Shown: positions 49,384 to 58,660, counted from the stretch's first letter. The stretch is DNA of 64,000 nt from Marinagarivorans sp. (GCA_028281865.1 JANQJB010000092.1:1-64000), one strand, 5' to 3'. Program-made: numbers and translations. The notes: generated by a model not told the origin, from the sequence alone.

Positions 49384-49732
49384 TTAATTTTTGCCCTTTG
49401 TTTTAAGAAGATCGAACGGGATTGTTAAAAGTTGTAGGCAATCTCTACGGCCTAAAGACTTTTTAAACGGTGCCTTTGCGATCTCGTGCGTGACTGTATC
49501 AGTGGAGATGGAGGCTTGCTGTAGAATAATTGCGAAGATATCGAAGAATTGCTTAAATCCGATCGAACGATGCTCAGGTTTGGGCTATTAACTCACTGTT
49601 GAGTAATAAGAGCAGCTTCGTTTCGTAATTTTCTTCAGTGAGCTTACCCAATGCTTTCGCAAATTCAGTATCGCCATACTACGCGGTAAATTTGCTTATG
49701 AATCCATTGTCTCCACTGCGGGTTGGTGTGTT
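49384..49732 (-). pseudogene. Possible decayed gene fragment
   Basis: Read on the minus strand, two adjacent open segments look protein-like but are broken. One, down to 49574, contains YGDTEFAKALGKLTEEN with an in-frame TAG at 49679-49681. The other, in a shifted frame (49584 to the TAA at 49384-49386), contains FKQFFEDIFAIILQQAS and LLTIPFDLLKTKGKN. Neither has a start codon. A frameshifted, interrupted remnant would explain this, but chance open frames of 34-66 codons are possible. Family not recognised. Confidence 0.25.
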
Positions 49733-50195
49733 TTAGACCTGGCATTGCGTTGATCAACCTCGGATGGAGATATAGCTTATATCGAACAGCCTATTTTCCC
49801 TATTGCCAGACACTAGCTGATCGATTCCTGACGCGACCTGTTCTCATAACTAGTGTGAGCTGTGTTTAACTCTGCTTCATTCCGGCACTCTTTTGCTCTT
49901 ACCTAGCACCCGGCGCACACCGTTATGTTCGCAACAACTATATACTGTTACCTTATATATATGTAAGAATTTGCCTGTACTCAATGATAGATAAGAATTG
50001 GGCGGGGGTCATGGGGCGTGAAGTTTCTAATAATAAAAGCAAAAAGCCTTAATTGCATAACCGAATGAGTAAACAGACTGGAAGCTAAACGAATTTTACC
50101 TGTTTACCAGGTAAATAACGCTTCAAATTCTGTGTGTTTAATTGCTGAAAAAACTCTTAAGTTAAAGAAAACACTAAAGGTAAACTGGGATCATT
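49733..50195. other. Intergenic region upstream of DUF1592 copy 2
   Basis: No gene seen. It holds an AT-rich ACCTTATATATATGTAAG stretch near 49952-49969 and, about 80 bp before the gene start, the inverted repeat TTTACCTG (50095-50102)/CAGGTAAA (50108-50115) with loop TTTAC, a candidate operator or leader hairpin. It shares no obvious motif with the region upstream of DUF1592 copy 1. Confidence 0.5.
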
Positions 50196-52157
50196 ATGAA
50201 ACGTTACCTCTTGTTCATTGTTGTAGTTTGCGGCTTAAGCGCCTGCGTGGCGACAGAAAAACCGGCGGATTCGTCGAGTAGCTCAAGTTCGGGCGGTTCT
50301 TCGTCAAGCTCCTCATCAAGCTCGTCCTCAGGTAGCACGGATAACGCGGCCATAGCGCGAGGTGAAGCTCTATATGTTGAACAGCATTGCGAGGCTTGCC
50401 ACGGAAGTGATGGACTCAAATTACCCGATACTAAAATTGTTCCTGGGGCACGTACGCTTTCAACTCTAACAACTTATATAAACGATAAAATGCCCAAGAC
50501 ACTGGGCGAACCCGGCGATTGCGTCGGTCAATGTGCCGCTGATATCGCTGCTTATATTAAGTCATGGTCGGGCTCTTCCTCCTCCAGTAGTTCATCAAGT
50601 GGCGCTATCGCACTGCCTCCTGTGCTAGGCCTTGATGCAGACGCTCCTTCCAATGGCCGACGCCTTACTCGTGACGAGTTTGTCAATTCGGTTAGCGACG
50701 CTTTAGGAATAACCCCCGCGCTTCTTGTCGATATACGAGTCAAGCTTGAGAGAGAAAATGTCAATGCTGGTATGCGCAATTCAGTGAGTGCACTGACAAC
50801 TTCGCGTACCAATATCGATGCTTATGAAGACGCCGCGAGTGCTATTGTTGCGCAAGTCAGCACGCTCAAAATTGCGGTGCTCGCTGATGAGTGTGGAGGT
50901 GGTTTCACCGATCAGTGCATCAATAACTTTGTCAGTAACGCAGGTGAACTGTTGTATCGGCGTCCGTTGGAAAATCGTCAGCAACAGACCTTAGTCGCGC
51001 TTATGAACGAAGTTAAAAATGATAATGGCGACTTTAATGAGGCTGCGCGCCTTGCACTGCAAGTCATGCTGCAAAGCCCTTACTTCTTGTATCGCATGGA
51101 AGGCAAACTGCGCGGCGACGATACGGAAGAAATTGATCAATATGAGCTTGCTACTCGTCTGTCGTATAGCTTATGGGCATCGGGGCCGGACGAAGAGTTA
51201 CTCGGCCGAGCAGGGCGTGGTGAGCTAACGGGAGACGGCATCGATTCAGCAGTCGAATATATGATGCAAGATCCACGCGCCAAGCGTGGTTTTAGGGAGT
51301 TTATTTCTGAGTGGTTGAAGCTCTTTTTGCTGGAAAATCGCAATATCAGTGAAGAGGAGCACCCCGATTTTAAAGACGAATATAAACCTGCCATGCTCAA
51401 GGAAACCTATGACTTTTTCGAAGGCATTGTGTTTGGCGATGGGGCTCCATTTCTGCAAGAAGCTTACACTCGTCAGACTACGAATATCGATAATACGGTA
51501 GCCGCCATGTACGGCCTTGATCGCGGAGGCGATTACGACTGGAGCAACGACAGGAAGCGCATTGGCTTTTTGACGCAGTCGTCTGTAATGTCCGTGCACA
51601 CCGTTGTGCTTGATACATCTATCTTACACAGAGGTTTGTTTATCGCTGACGATTTACTCTGCCGTCATGTTCCAACGCCCCCGGAAAACCTCGGACCGGT
51701 TATCGCAGAGCAATTAATGATGACTGATGCGACTGCCCCGCAGCGCGAGCGTATGGAACAACACAACCTTAATTACGAGCAGTGCGGATTTTGCCACGAA
51801 TTATTTGACGGCCTTGGTTACACCTTCGAACCCTATGATTCGCTGGGCGGCTTTAGAACACTAGATCAACACGGTAACCCTATTGAAAACAGTGGCTTTA
51901 ATGAAATCGATAGTGTTAAACACGATTTTGCTGATGTAACTGATCTTGCCAATATCTTGGCCAGCAGTGATGAAGCTAAAGCGTGTTTTGTTGAGAGCTT
52001 CATCAGCTACCACTTCGGTCACACACCTGGCATTGCTGACGCTAGCTTTGTTCAAGAGTTAACTAATGCTTTTGATCTTACTAACCAAAACTTTATAGAA
52101 CTTGTGAAATACATTGTGAAGTCTGACCCCTACATTAAACGTGCTGAGGCCCAATAA
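50196..52157 (+). CDS. DUF1592-family multidomain cytochrome-type lipoprotein (copy 2)
   Basis: 653 residues, paralogue of the gene at 18193; function unknown. A lipobox LSAC (Cys17) is followed by a Ser/Gly linker (26-47), a heme motif CEACH (65-69), a second poly-Ser linker (about 125-134), DUF1587 (RRLTRDEFVNSVSDALG), DUF1595 (LLYRRPLENRQQQTL to QSPYFLYRMEG), DUF1592 (YELATRLSYSLWASGPDEEL), DUF1588 with CGFCH (DGLGYTFEPYDSLG) and DUF1585 (FISYHFGH). The extra linker separates the cytochrome part as an independent module, unlike copy 1. It is followed by a DUF1552 gene 57 bp downstream, repeating the gene pairing seen at 18-21 kb. Confidence 0.9.
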   Translation: MKRYLLFIVVVCGLSACVATEKPADSSSSSSSGGSSSSSSSSSSSGSTDNAAIARGEALYVEQHCEACHGSDGLKLPDTKIVPGARTLSTLTTYINDKMPKTLGEPGDCVGQCAADIAAYIKSWSGSSSSSSSSSGAIALPPVLGLDADAPSNGRRLTRDEFVNSVSDALGITPALLVDIRVKLERENVNAGMRNSVSALTTSRTNIDAYEDAASAIVAQVSTLKIAVLADECGGGFTDQCINNFVSNAGELLYRRPLENRQQQTLVALMNEVKNDNGDFNEAARLALQVMLQSPYFLYRMEGKLRGDDTEEIDQYELATRLSYSLWASGPDEELLGRAGRGELTGDGIDSAVEYMMQDPRAKRGFREFISEWLKLFLLENRNISEEEHPDFKDEYKPAMLKETYDFFEGIVFGDGAPFLQEAYTRQTTNIDNTVAAMYGLDRGGDYDWSNDRKRIGFLTQSSVMSVHTVVLDTSILHRGLFIADDLLCRHVPTPPENLGPVIAEQLMMTDATAPQRERMEQHNLNYEQCGFCHELFDGLGYTFEPYDSLGGFRTLDQHGNPIENSGFNEIDSVKHDFADVTDLANILASSDEAKACFVESFISYHFGHTPGIADASFVQELTNAFDLTNQNFIELVKYIVKSDPYIKRAEAQ

Positions 52158-52214
52158 GCCCCGTTTAGTCAGCCCAATATTTAATGAGTGATTAAAAATT
52201 TGAGGAATACAGGC

Positions 52215-53651
52215 ATGCACATACGCTCGAACAAAGCCTTAGACAAACTTACTCGAAGACGCTTTTTAAAAGGTGCGGGTGGCGCGGCCGTGGCACTTCC
52301 GTTACTGCACGGTGCCGAGGGCGTTACGGCCCAGGAAGCGGGCATACCGGAGCGCTTTATCGCTCTCTTTGTTGCTAATGGTTTACACAATTCACTGACT
52401 GATGGCGGCGCCAATAGCGGTGCGGCTATGTTTAATCATGCTAAACATGGTTTTGCGCCACTTGAAGGCTTTAAACCCTTTGCCGACCGCATTTGTTTGG
52501 TCAAAGGCATCGACGCCAAAGCGAGAGGTTTTAGTTCCACTCCCCACACTTGGGGTTGCGGCGGCTTCCTTTGTGATTACAACTACTCTAATAAAAATGC
52601 CAACACCAAGGCTGGTACAACGATAGATTGGGAATTTAAAACGGCGAAAAATATCGATACAACACTGCCAACCTTGAATACCGGTTGGTGGGGTGCCGAC
52701 GATGCCAATCAGCCGGTGCGCATTGTACATTCCTATCGTGGCCCTAATCAGCCCAACAATCCAATTGCCTTGCCGCATAATGTTTTTGATTTTGCGTTTA
52801 ATAAAACTGGCTTCGCAGCGGGTGCTGGCGGTGGCAACATGGTCAATGCTCAGGAACTGCGCCGCGCCCGTTTCAGAAATAGTGTGCTCGATGCGGTGAT
52901 GGAGGATTATCAGCACGTTATGAGCGAAAGCTCGGGTTATGGCGCTGCAGTACGCGAGACCATTAAGGTGCATCTTGACCACGTTCGCGAATTGGAAAAA
53001 TCCTCGGCAGATCTCGTCGCCAGAATAGAACGTGGCGAGATAGGCAACGACCCAGACGTATGCGCCATTGCAGATGAACCGAGAGTTATCAACAACAATA
53101 AAGCCAATGGTTCCTTTCCGCCCAATCTTAGCTTCCGCAGTGAGGTATGGGATTTGAATGCAAAAATATTTATCTCAGCGCTTCACTGCGACCTTTTCCG
53201 CACGGGTACTTTCATGGTCGACAGTGGTGGCGACAAATGGGCCTACGAAGGTAAAAACGGTAGGACCGGCAACGTACATGGCACTACCTTGCACGGCTGG
53301 AAGAAGAATAATCACCAACCGTTAGCCTACGAAATTATGCATTGGTATTGGACTAAAATGGCGTCAGATTTCGTTGCGCGTTTGAATAACAATACTTATG
53401 TAGAAGCGGGTGGCGGCACTTTGTTGGATAACACAACGCTTATTATAGGCAGCGAGTTAAATGACCCGGACCACAATGTTAACAATATGACCTTTTTCTT
53501 AATGGATCCGAAAAAGTTTAAGCCGGGTAAACATACCCTCGCCAACCGTCGCAGCGCCTCAGATTTTTATACGACAGTCTTGAAAGGTTGTGGCATTAAC
53601 AAACAAATTGGCAGTCACTTCCAGGGGACAATAGATTCTATTCTCGTCTAG
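52215..53651 (+). CDS. DUF1552 (HXXSHH-family) Tat-exported protein (copy 2)
   Basis: 478 residues from ATG 52215, which has GAGG upstream; a GTG at 52188 would add nine residues. The N-terminus holds a twin-arginine signal (TRRRFLKGAGGAAVALPLL). DUF1552-like landmarks include ERFIALFVANGLHN and, late in the protein, HGTTLHG at the place where copy 1 has HNNVSHN, so the family's His motif differs between the two. The early GGDK-containing segment DSGGDKWAYEGKNGR is distinctive. Paired with the DUF1592 lipoprotein upstream; a terminator-like hairpin follows. Role unknown, presumably periplasmic. Confidence 0.87.
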   Translation: MHIRSNKALDKLTRRRFLKGAGGAAVALPLLHGAEGVTAQEAGIPERFIALFVANGLHNSLTDGGANSGAAMFNHAKHGFAPLEGFKPFADRICLVKGIDAKARGFSSTPHTWGCGGFLCDYNYSNKNANTKAGTTIDWEFKTAKNIDTTLPTLNTGWWGADDANQPVRIVHSYRGPNQPNNPIALPHNVFDFAFNKTGFAAGAGGGNMVNAQELRRARFRNSVLDAVMEDYQHVMSESSGYGAAVRETIKVHLDHVRELEKSSADLVARIERGEIGNDPDVCAIADEPRVINNNKANGSFPPNLSFRSEVWDLNAKIFISALHCDLFRTGTFMVDSGGDKWAYEGKNGRTGNVHGTTLHGWKKNNHQPLAYEIMHWYWTKMASDFVARLNNNTYVEAGGGTLLDNTTLIIGSELNDPDHNVNNMTFFLMDPKKFKPGKHTLANRRSASDFYTTVLKGCGINKQIGSHFQGTIDSILV

Positions 53652-53690
53652 CGCTGATTTTTACCGTTCGTTCATCTTTTATAACGAATA

Positions 53691-53718
53691 GGCTCTTATC
53701 GTCACGACGATAAGAGCC
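53691..53718. terminator. 13-bp stem hairpin between convergent genes
   Basis: GGCTCTTATCGTC (53691-53703) pairs exactly with GACGATAAGAGCC (53706-53718). It lies between DUF1552 copy 2 and the YHS gene. No long T-run follows on either strand, so it may also be an mRNA-stabilising end structure. Confidence 0.6.
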
Positions 53719-53788
53719 TGAGTTAAGTTGTCCACAACTTTGAAATTCTCTCTATTATTCGTAGCTATTTATTATCTAGCTAGCAATT

Positions 53789-54265
53789 CTATCGATCGGC
53801 TAAATATTCAGGCGTTGCGTCTTTAATTTCGCTCCAAATATTATCGGCAAGTTCAATATGTTGAGGAGCATCTTTTAGCCATCTCTTTTGGATTTTCTTA
53901 TTTAGGTTTAAGTAGAGCTTGCCGTCAACTATGCGCCATGCCTTGGGATCGGTATCAAATTTGCGTTCTTTAGTAACACCAAAGGCGCAATACCCACCGT
54001 ATTGAGGCGCATAATTTTCTGGGTTACCGCGAAATAAATCGCGATTATTTTGCGAGCTAAAATGATAGATCGCGTTTTTGTAGGTGGCCGTATATTTCGC
54101 GTTACCCTTCACAGGGGCTTTATCAACAAAGTATGCGACAGGATCGTAACCCTTTATAGCAAGGTCATTTTCGTCGCTGTTGACATCTCTATCGGCTGCA
54201 AAACTTAACGCGCTAAAAGTAAAAATAAAAACGGTGAAAATGTACTTAGCTAATTGGTTTTTCAT
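53789..54265 (-). CDS. Exported YHS-domain protein
   Basis: 158 residues with a signal peptide (YIFTVFIFTFSALSFA) followed by a YHS-type domain: AIKGYDPVAYFVD, YHFSSQNNRDLFRGNPENY and APQYGGYCAFGV. Exported proteins of this kind are often annotated as YHS-domain proteins; metal binding has been suggested for the domain, but no function is assigned. TTG 54277 extends the frame, but ATG 54265 with GGAG upstream is preferred. Divergent from an AraC-family gene 250 bp away, which may control it. Confidence 0.87.
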   Translation of the reverse strand: MKNQLAKYIFTVFIFTFSALSFAADRDVNSDENDLAIKGYDPVAYFVDKAPVKGNAKYTATYKNAIYHFSSQNNRDLFRGNPENYAPQYGGYCAFGVTKERKFDTDPKAWRIVDGKLYLNLNKKIQKRWLKDAPQHIELADNIWSEIKDATPEYLADR

Positions 54266-54515
54266 TGTCTTCTCCAAATTGGTTTGAGTGGGTAATGTCT
54301 AGGTGACGAGAAGTATATTAGGGATTCTGGCGGAGGATATGAGGCTGAAAGTCTGAGATTTGGTACAAAGCGTCCATCTTATTGTTCATTCGCGGGATAT
54401 GCTGAAATGACAGGACGTTATTGTGTTGAAATGGTTTTATGCTGAAGTGAAGTAGTTATTTGCCTGTGGATTAGCTAGAATCCAGCGCCTGTTCCCTCAA
54501 GTTAGTCTTACGACC

Positions 54516-55355
54516 ATGGACAAGCTTTCCAAGATATTAAATCAATTCTCAATTACGGCTGGTGTTTTTTACACTGGAGGGCTGTGTGGCATCAGTACAT
54601 TCGATGACAAAGACTCTCACACAGGGCATTTGCACCTGCTAAAAAGTGGGAAATTGGAAATCTTGAGCGATAAGAGAAGCACATTGTATTTGGATGAGCC
54701 TTCACTCGTCTTTTACTCTAGGCCTACGCCGCATCGGCTGCATGCAAACGAGAGCGACAAGGCGGAGTTGGTGTGTGCGACGATAAATTACGGTGTTGGA
54801 AGGCATAACCCGCTTGCCAATGCGCTACCTACTGTTACCCTGGTGCCGCTCTCTAAGCTTGATGAACTGAAGAGCACCGTTGAATGGCTCTTCCACGAGG
54901 CTTTTTCTGAATCTGATGGCCGAGTAGCAATGATGAATAGGTTGTCTGAGTTGTTGGTCATTCAGTTAATTCGTCATAACCTCGAGCATGGAAAAACGTC
55001 CCAAGGTTTGCTGGCAGGCCTTGCTCATCAAAATATTTCGCGCGCGCTAACAGCCATTCACGAACAGCCGGCGAAACCCTGGACACTCGAACTTATGGCG
55101 GCTGAGGCCGCGTTGTCCCGTTCCAAATTTGCCGAATTATTTAAGCAAGTCGTTGGCCAAACAGCAGCAGACTATTTGCTGGAATTGCGAATTATGCTTG
55201 CACAAGACTACCTGAGAAAGGGTAAGTCGGTCGGTTGGGTAGCGAATAGTTTGGGTTATGAAACCGGTTCAACGTTTGCGCGCGTATTTCGAAAAAAAAC
55301 GGGTGACTCGCCGAAAGCGTGGTTAAAAAAATATGACTCGTCTGGCGCTGAATAA
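54516..55355 (+). CDS. AraC-family regulator with cupin sensor domain
   Basis: 279 residues. The N-terminal half looks like an AraC cupin_6-type sensor (GHLHLLKSGKLEIL, PSLVFYSRPTPHRLHA). The C-terminal half is the AraC DNA-binding domain: WTLELMAAEAALSRSKFAEL, FKQVVGQTAADYLLELRI, SVGWVANSLGYETGSTF and FRKKTGDSPKAWLKKY. Divergent from the YHS gene, with 250 bp between the starts. Ligand unknown. It is unlike the AraC protein at 48409 in the sensor half. Confidence 0.92.
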   Translation: MDKLSKILNQFSITAGVFYTGGLCGISTFDDKDSHTGHLHLLKSGKLEILSDKRSTLYLDEPSLVFYSRPTPHRLHANESDKAELVCATINYGVGRHNPLANALPTVTLVPLSKLDELKSTVEWLFHEAFSESDGRVAMMNRLSELLVIQLIRHNLEHGKTSQGLLAGLAHQNISRALTAIHEQPAKPWTLELMAAEAALSRSKFAELFKQVVGQTAADYLLELRIMLAQDYLRKGKSVGWVANSLGYETGSTFARVFRKKTGDSPKAWLKKYDSSGAE

Positions 55356-55924
55356 ACTCTACAATCAAAAGTAAATAATCGCTATATTATAAATATATTA
55401 ACGGATATCGATAATGTGAACGCGCATTATCAAAATGCCTCGGTTTTTAAATATTTGTGTGTAAATAATCTATTTTCCAGTGTGCGCAAAAAAGCCTGTT
55501 TCTTGCGTATAGTATATAAATATTCTTTTCCGTGCTTGATAGTTAGGTGTTAGGAAGGTTGTCGTCTGACGAGCTTGTTGATGGGAACGCTATTCATGAG
55601 AGAATAGTTTATTATTTTTTTGAGCCTTATATTTACTTTTTATAATTTTTTATTTGCAATCCAAATTTAAAAAGCTATTTCTGACTCTCAGACAATTGTT
55701 TAAAACAGTGCGTATAAAAATCTATTATGTTATCTAATAGCAAAATATTTAGTTACTCTTTGTCACAGAAATTAGTTACATTGGCGTTCGCGATGGTGTT
55801 ATAATCCCGCGCTGCTTGTGCGGTCAAAACGCAATTGAGCTTTTCAAGCGCTGTATGGCAAGGAGTTAGGTTTCAAGAACAATTGTGTTCCGAGGCATAC
55901 ATTTTAAAAATCGGAGAATACACA
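55356..55924. other. 569-bp AT-rich intergenic region
   Basis: No gene or clear element. It contains AT-rich runs (for example near 55383-55400). The frame of the next gene is open back to 55835, but no good start exists there. GGAG at 55913-55916 is the ribosome-binding site for the next gene. Confidence 0.5.
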
Positions 55925-56926
55925 GTGCTTAATCAGTTAACTAAAACACATTCGATACACAGCAAAAATACAAATGTTTTACTTGTCGATGAAAATAGAG
56001 ATGACTTTCACCTTGTCGAGAAGCTGTTAAATGATCAGGCTGAGTCGAGTTTTGAGGTGCTTCGCTGCCCCAACTTGGATGCTCTGCCTAAATTACTGCG
56101 CAAAAACAAGTTTGACGCTATATTGCTTAATCTAAATGCAAACACCTTATCCGCAAGTGACAGTTTAAAAACCTTAGTTAAGCTGTCTCCGTTCACGCCA
56201 ATAATTGTTCTTACGGAGCCCGATGATGAAGTGCTGGGATACGAAGCAATACGAGAAGGAGCTGCCGACTATCTTTTCAAAGGTGAGCTTAACGGGCGGG
56301 TTCTGTCACGCACGATATTATTTGCGATTGAGCGTCACGATTTAACAATACAAATCAAATGCCAAACTGAACGTGATGCGTTAACAAACCTGTGCAATCG
56401 ATCCACTTTGTACCGTCACCTCGAAACACTGATAACACAGGCCGAACGTAATAATTGTTTGCTAGCCTTAGCATTGTTTGATATAGATAATTTTAACAAG
56501 TTTAATGATATTTTTGGTCAAGACGTTGGCGATCAGCTGTTGATAAATGTTGCGGGTCGTTTGCAGCAGAATTTACGTAAATCTGATTTGGCTGTGCGTT
56601 TTGGCAGTGACGAATTTATCTTAGTCATGACAAATTACGTACAACTTGAGAAGCTTATCCATAATAAGTTTAAATGCTTGAGTCGCCCCTATACGCTCGA
56701 ATTTGAGGGGGAGAATCATGAGCTAGAAGTCGGGATAAGCATGGGGGTTAGTGAATGGAAGAGCGGCATTATCGCCAGTGAACTTATTGCAAAGGCTGAT
56801 CGGGCGATGCAGGTTAGTAAAAATAGTGGCAAAAACATGGTCACCTTGGATATTCCAAAAGTAAAAAAGCTGTTTACTTATCTTGGAAAAAGACAAAAAA
56901 CACCGGTTGAGTATGTCAGGGAATAA
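55925..56926 (+). CDS. Degenerate receiver-GGDEF diguanylate cyclase-like protein
   Basis: 333 residues from GTG 55925 (GGAG 8 bp upstream); the frame extends to TTG 55835 without a ribosome site. The receiver-like domain (about 15-140) keeps LLVDENRDD and the Lys of DYLFKGEL, but the phospho-acceptor position reads ILLNLNA (Asn69 instead of Asp). The second domain is GGDEF-type with DALTNLCNR, FDIDNFNKFND, an inhibitory-site RKSD and the signature GSDEF in place of GGDEF. It may make cyclic di-GMP or only bind GTP or c-di-GMP. No partner kinase is adjacent. Confidence 0.88.
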   Translation: MLNQLTKTHSIHSKNTNVLLVDENRDDFHLVEKLLNDQAESSFEVLRCPNLDALPKLLRKNKFDAILLNLNANTLSASDSLKTLVKLSPFTPIIVLTEPDDEVLGYEAIREGAADYLFKGELNGRVLSRTILFAIERHDLTIQIKCQTERDALTNLCNRSTLYRHLETLITQAERNNCLLALALFDIDNFNKFNDIFGQDVGDQLLINVAGRLQQNLRKSDLAVRFGSDEFILVMTNYVQLEKLIHNKFKCLSRPYTLEFEGENHELEVGISMGVSEWKSGIIASELIAKADRAMQVSKNSGKNMVTLDIPKVKKLFTYLGKRQKTPVEYVRE

Positions 56927-56992
56927 ACATTGTTAAAATGGATTAGTAGCCTAAAAACGACCTAGTACTAGCTCAACAATATCGGTAGCCGA

Positions 56993-58252
56993 TTAATCTA
57001 AGCGTAACTCTATCTCGCAGAGACTGCTGGCCAACTCGGCATAACGAAAACAAGGCATTAAATAATCAATATCTCGCTCAAGCATATTAAATTGGCACAA
57101 AGTTGTTTTTAAATTCTGCAAGTTATCAACGATACTTTGTGCGCACTTAGCTTGTTGCTCGTTATCAAGCCCCATCAAACGTCCGGCGGAGCGAATATTT
57201 TCTAGCGTAGGTGTTTGACCAAATGGCCCTATATTCATTGCATGCGAGCCAATTCGAATAGGAAGCGAAATCAAGTCGTAAGCTGGGCTTAATGCGTAAT
57301 TTCGGTCGTGAGTATTTTTTAAAAAAGCATGATTGCGTGTATGATCGTCTGTATTGCCAATTGCGATGTTAAATAACATCCGTTTAAATACCTCAGCGTT
57401 AATATTATTTTCACGACCAATTTTTTTTCCAAGCGTGACAATGCGATCGTAACTCGCGTTCTCTAAATCAGGAATATCCTGGATATTCATTAACGCATTA
57501 ATAGAAATCATGTGCCTGCGTGGCTGAGAATTTTGGCGTTGTGGATTATCAAAGCGTTCCACTAAAATGGTATTACCTTCTTGTGTGCTGACGAGCTTGA
57601 CATTCGCGCAACCAATACCTGCCTTTTGCGCAATTTTCATCATGCAATATTCTGCAAGGGCGTTGTCGAATGGGTCGTCGCGACGATTAAATTTAGCTAT
57701 GTATGGGCGGTTTTCATAGAGCACATGCGTTTTGGGGCGCGCGCCGCCGATACCGCTTGAAGGCATCAATAAATGCTGTAAGTTTTTATTGACTGTTTCT
57801 GCTGAATCGAAGGCAAGGATCGATTGATAAAGCTGATTAATATCTGGATTGTCTGCTTGTGCTGTCTGAGCCGGTTGTTCAGGTGAATCGGAAAAATAAA
57901 GGGCGCCAACGCCGTATCCGCTGCCCATAACTAAGTAGTCTGCGGGAGTTATGGGTATATCTTCGCTAAAGCGGTTGAGTAAGCGTCTTCCCCATTCATC
58001 TGGACCGCCATCGAGAATCACTCCGGGTATTGCAAAGGAGTTAATGCGTGTGCTGCGCAACTGAAAATGCTTTTCGTATATCAGTGGCAAATTTATCGGG
58101 TCGAGTGCAAATGCGTTGGGGTTTTCGCAGTAACTGCGCCCATAGATAAAAGTACCGATGTTGGTTCGCGAATCAAATTCATGAAAACCGGCTACGACTG
58201 GCGATGCACCTCCGAGGTCTACATGAACGAAAAACTGTTGGCGGTTATTCAT
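56993..58252 (-). CDS. hipA: HipA-family serine/threonine kinase toxin
   Basis: 419 residues. The HipA N-terminal region contains DGGPDEWGRRLLNRF. The kinase core has the Gly-rich loop SSGIGGARPKTHV, YIAKFNRRDD with the ATP-site Lys, catalytic NIAIGNTDDHTRNHAFL, and LSPAYDLIS as the metal-binding motif. HipA kinases phosphorylate aminoacyl-tRNA synthetases in studied cases and slow growth; the target here is unknown. It lies 36 bp after hipB, the usual antitoxin-toxin order. No evident ribosome site, suggesting coupling or low expression. Confidence 0.92.
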   Translation of the reverse strand: MNNRQQFFVHVDLGGASPVVAGFHEFDSRTNIGTFIYGRSYCENPNAFALDPINLPLIYEKHFQLRSTRINSFAIPGVILDGGPDEWGRRLLNRFSEDIPITPADYLVMGSGYGVGALYFSDSPEQPAQTAQADNPDINQLYQSILAFDSAETVNKNLQHLLMPSSGIGGARPKTHVLYENRPYIAKFNRRDDPFDNALAEYCMMKIAQKAGIGCANVKLVSTQEGNTILVERFDNPQRQNSQPRRHMISINALMNIQDIPDLENASYDRIVTLGKKIGRENNINAEVFKRMLFNIAIGNTDDHTRNHAFLKNTHDRNYALSPAYDLISLPIRIGSHAMNIGPFGQTPTLENIRSAGRLMGLDNEQQAKCAQSIVDNLQNLKTTLCQFNMLERDIDYLMPCFRYAELASSLCEIELRLD

Positions 58253-58288
58253 AATTAAAAGTTGTTTATCGTTAGAATTTTCTCGTTA

Positions 58289-58633
58289 CTAAAAGTCTGA
58301 AGGAGAGATTTTTGTTTTTTGTTGAGAAGAGGGCGCAGTTCCATCGAGTGCCTGTCCGAGCAAATCATTGGCCGATCTAGTTAGTGTATCCAAATTGATA
58401 TCGAAGCCGTAAAGATTAAAAAGGGAGATATAAACACCAAGGCTTACGGTAGAGCGGCCTTTTTCGGCATCTTCTAATGTGCCCTTTGAGCAGCAAATGT
58501 CTTTGCGCACCTTATCGACGGACCAACGACGCCGTTTGCGCGCCTGTTTAAGGTTTTGGCCAAGCGCGGTCAACTGAATTTCCGCAGTTGCTGGAAGAAT
58601 ATCTTTTGTTTTAATGACCATTATAATAAGCAT
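58289..58633 (-). CDS. hipB: HipB-like helix-turn-helix antitoxin
   Basis: 114 residues with a Cro/C1-type helix-turn-helix: GQNLKQARKRRRWSVDKV, then CSKGTLEDAEKGRSTVSLGV. It is expected to bind HipA and repress the hipBA promoter. A second ATG four codons in (58621) is an equally good start; neither has a clear Shine-Dalgarno. The C-terminal tail (SSQQKTKISPSDF) is flexible, as is usual for HipB proteins. Palindromes flank its start. Confidence 0.87.
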   Translation of the reverse strand: MLIIMVIKTKDILPATAEIQLTALGQNLKQARKRRRWSVDKVRKDICCSKGTLEDAEKGRSTVSLGVYISLFNLYGFDINLDTLTRSANDLLGQALDGTAPSSQQKTKISPSDF

Positions 58634-58660
58634 TAATCTATAAAATACCTATTATAATAG
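58620..58660 (-). promoter_or_regulatory. hipBA promoter/operator with paired ATTATAAT palindromes
   Basis: CTATTATAATAG (58649-58660) is a perfect 12-bp palindrome containing a TATAAT -10-like hexamer. A second ATTATAAT core (58620-58627) overlaps the second hipB ATG. The cores are 31 bp apart, about three helical turns, as expected for autorepression by HipB. No good -35 was found. Confidence 0.5.

Noticed and set aside
49391-49591. 66-codon plus-strand frame after the AraC gene
   Set aside because: Cys-rich composition without domain or ribosome site; the minus-strand reading is more protein-like.
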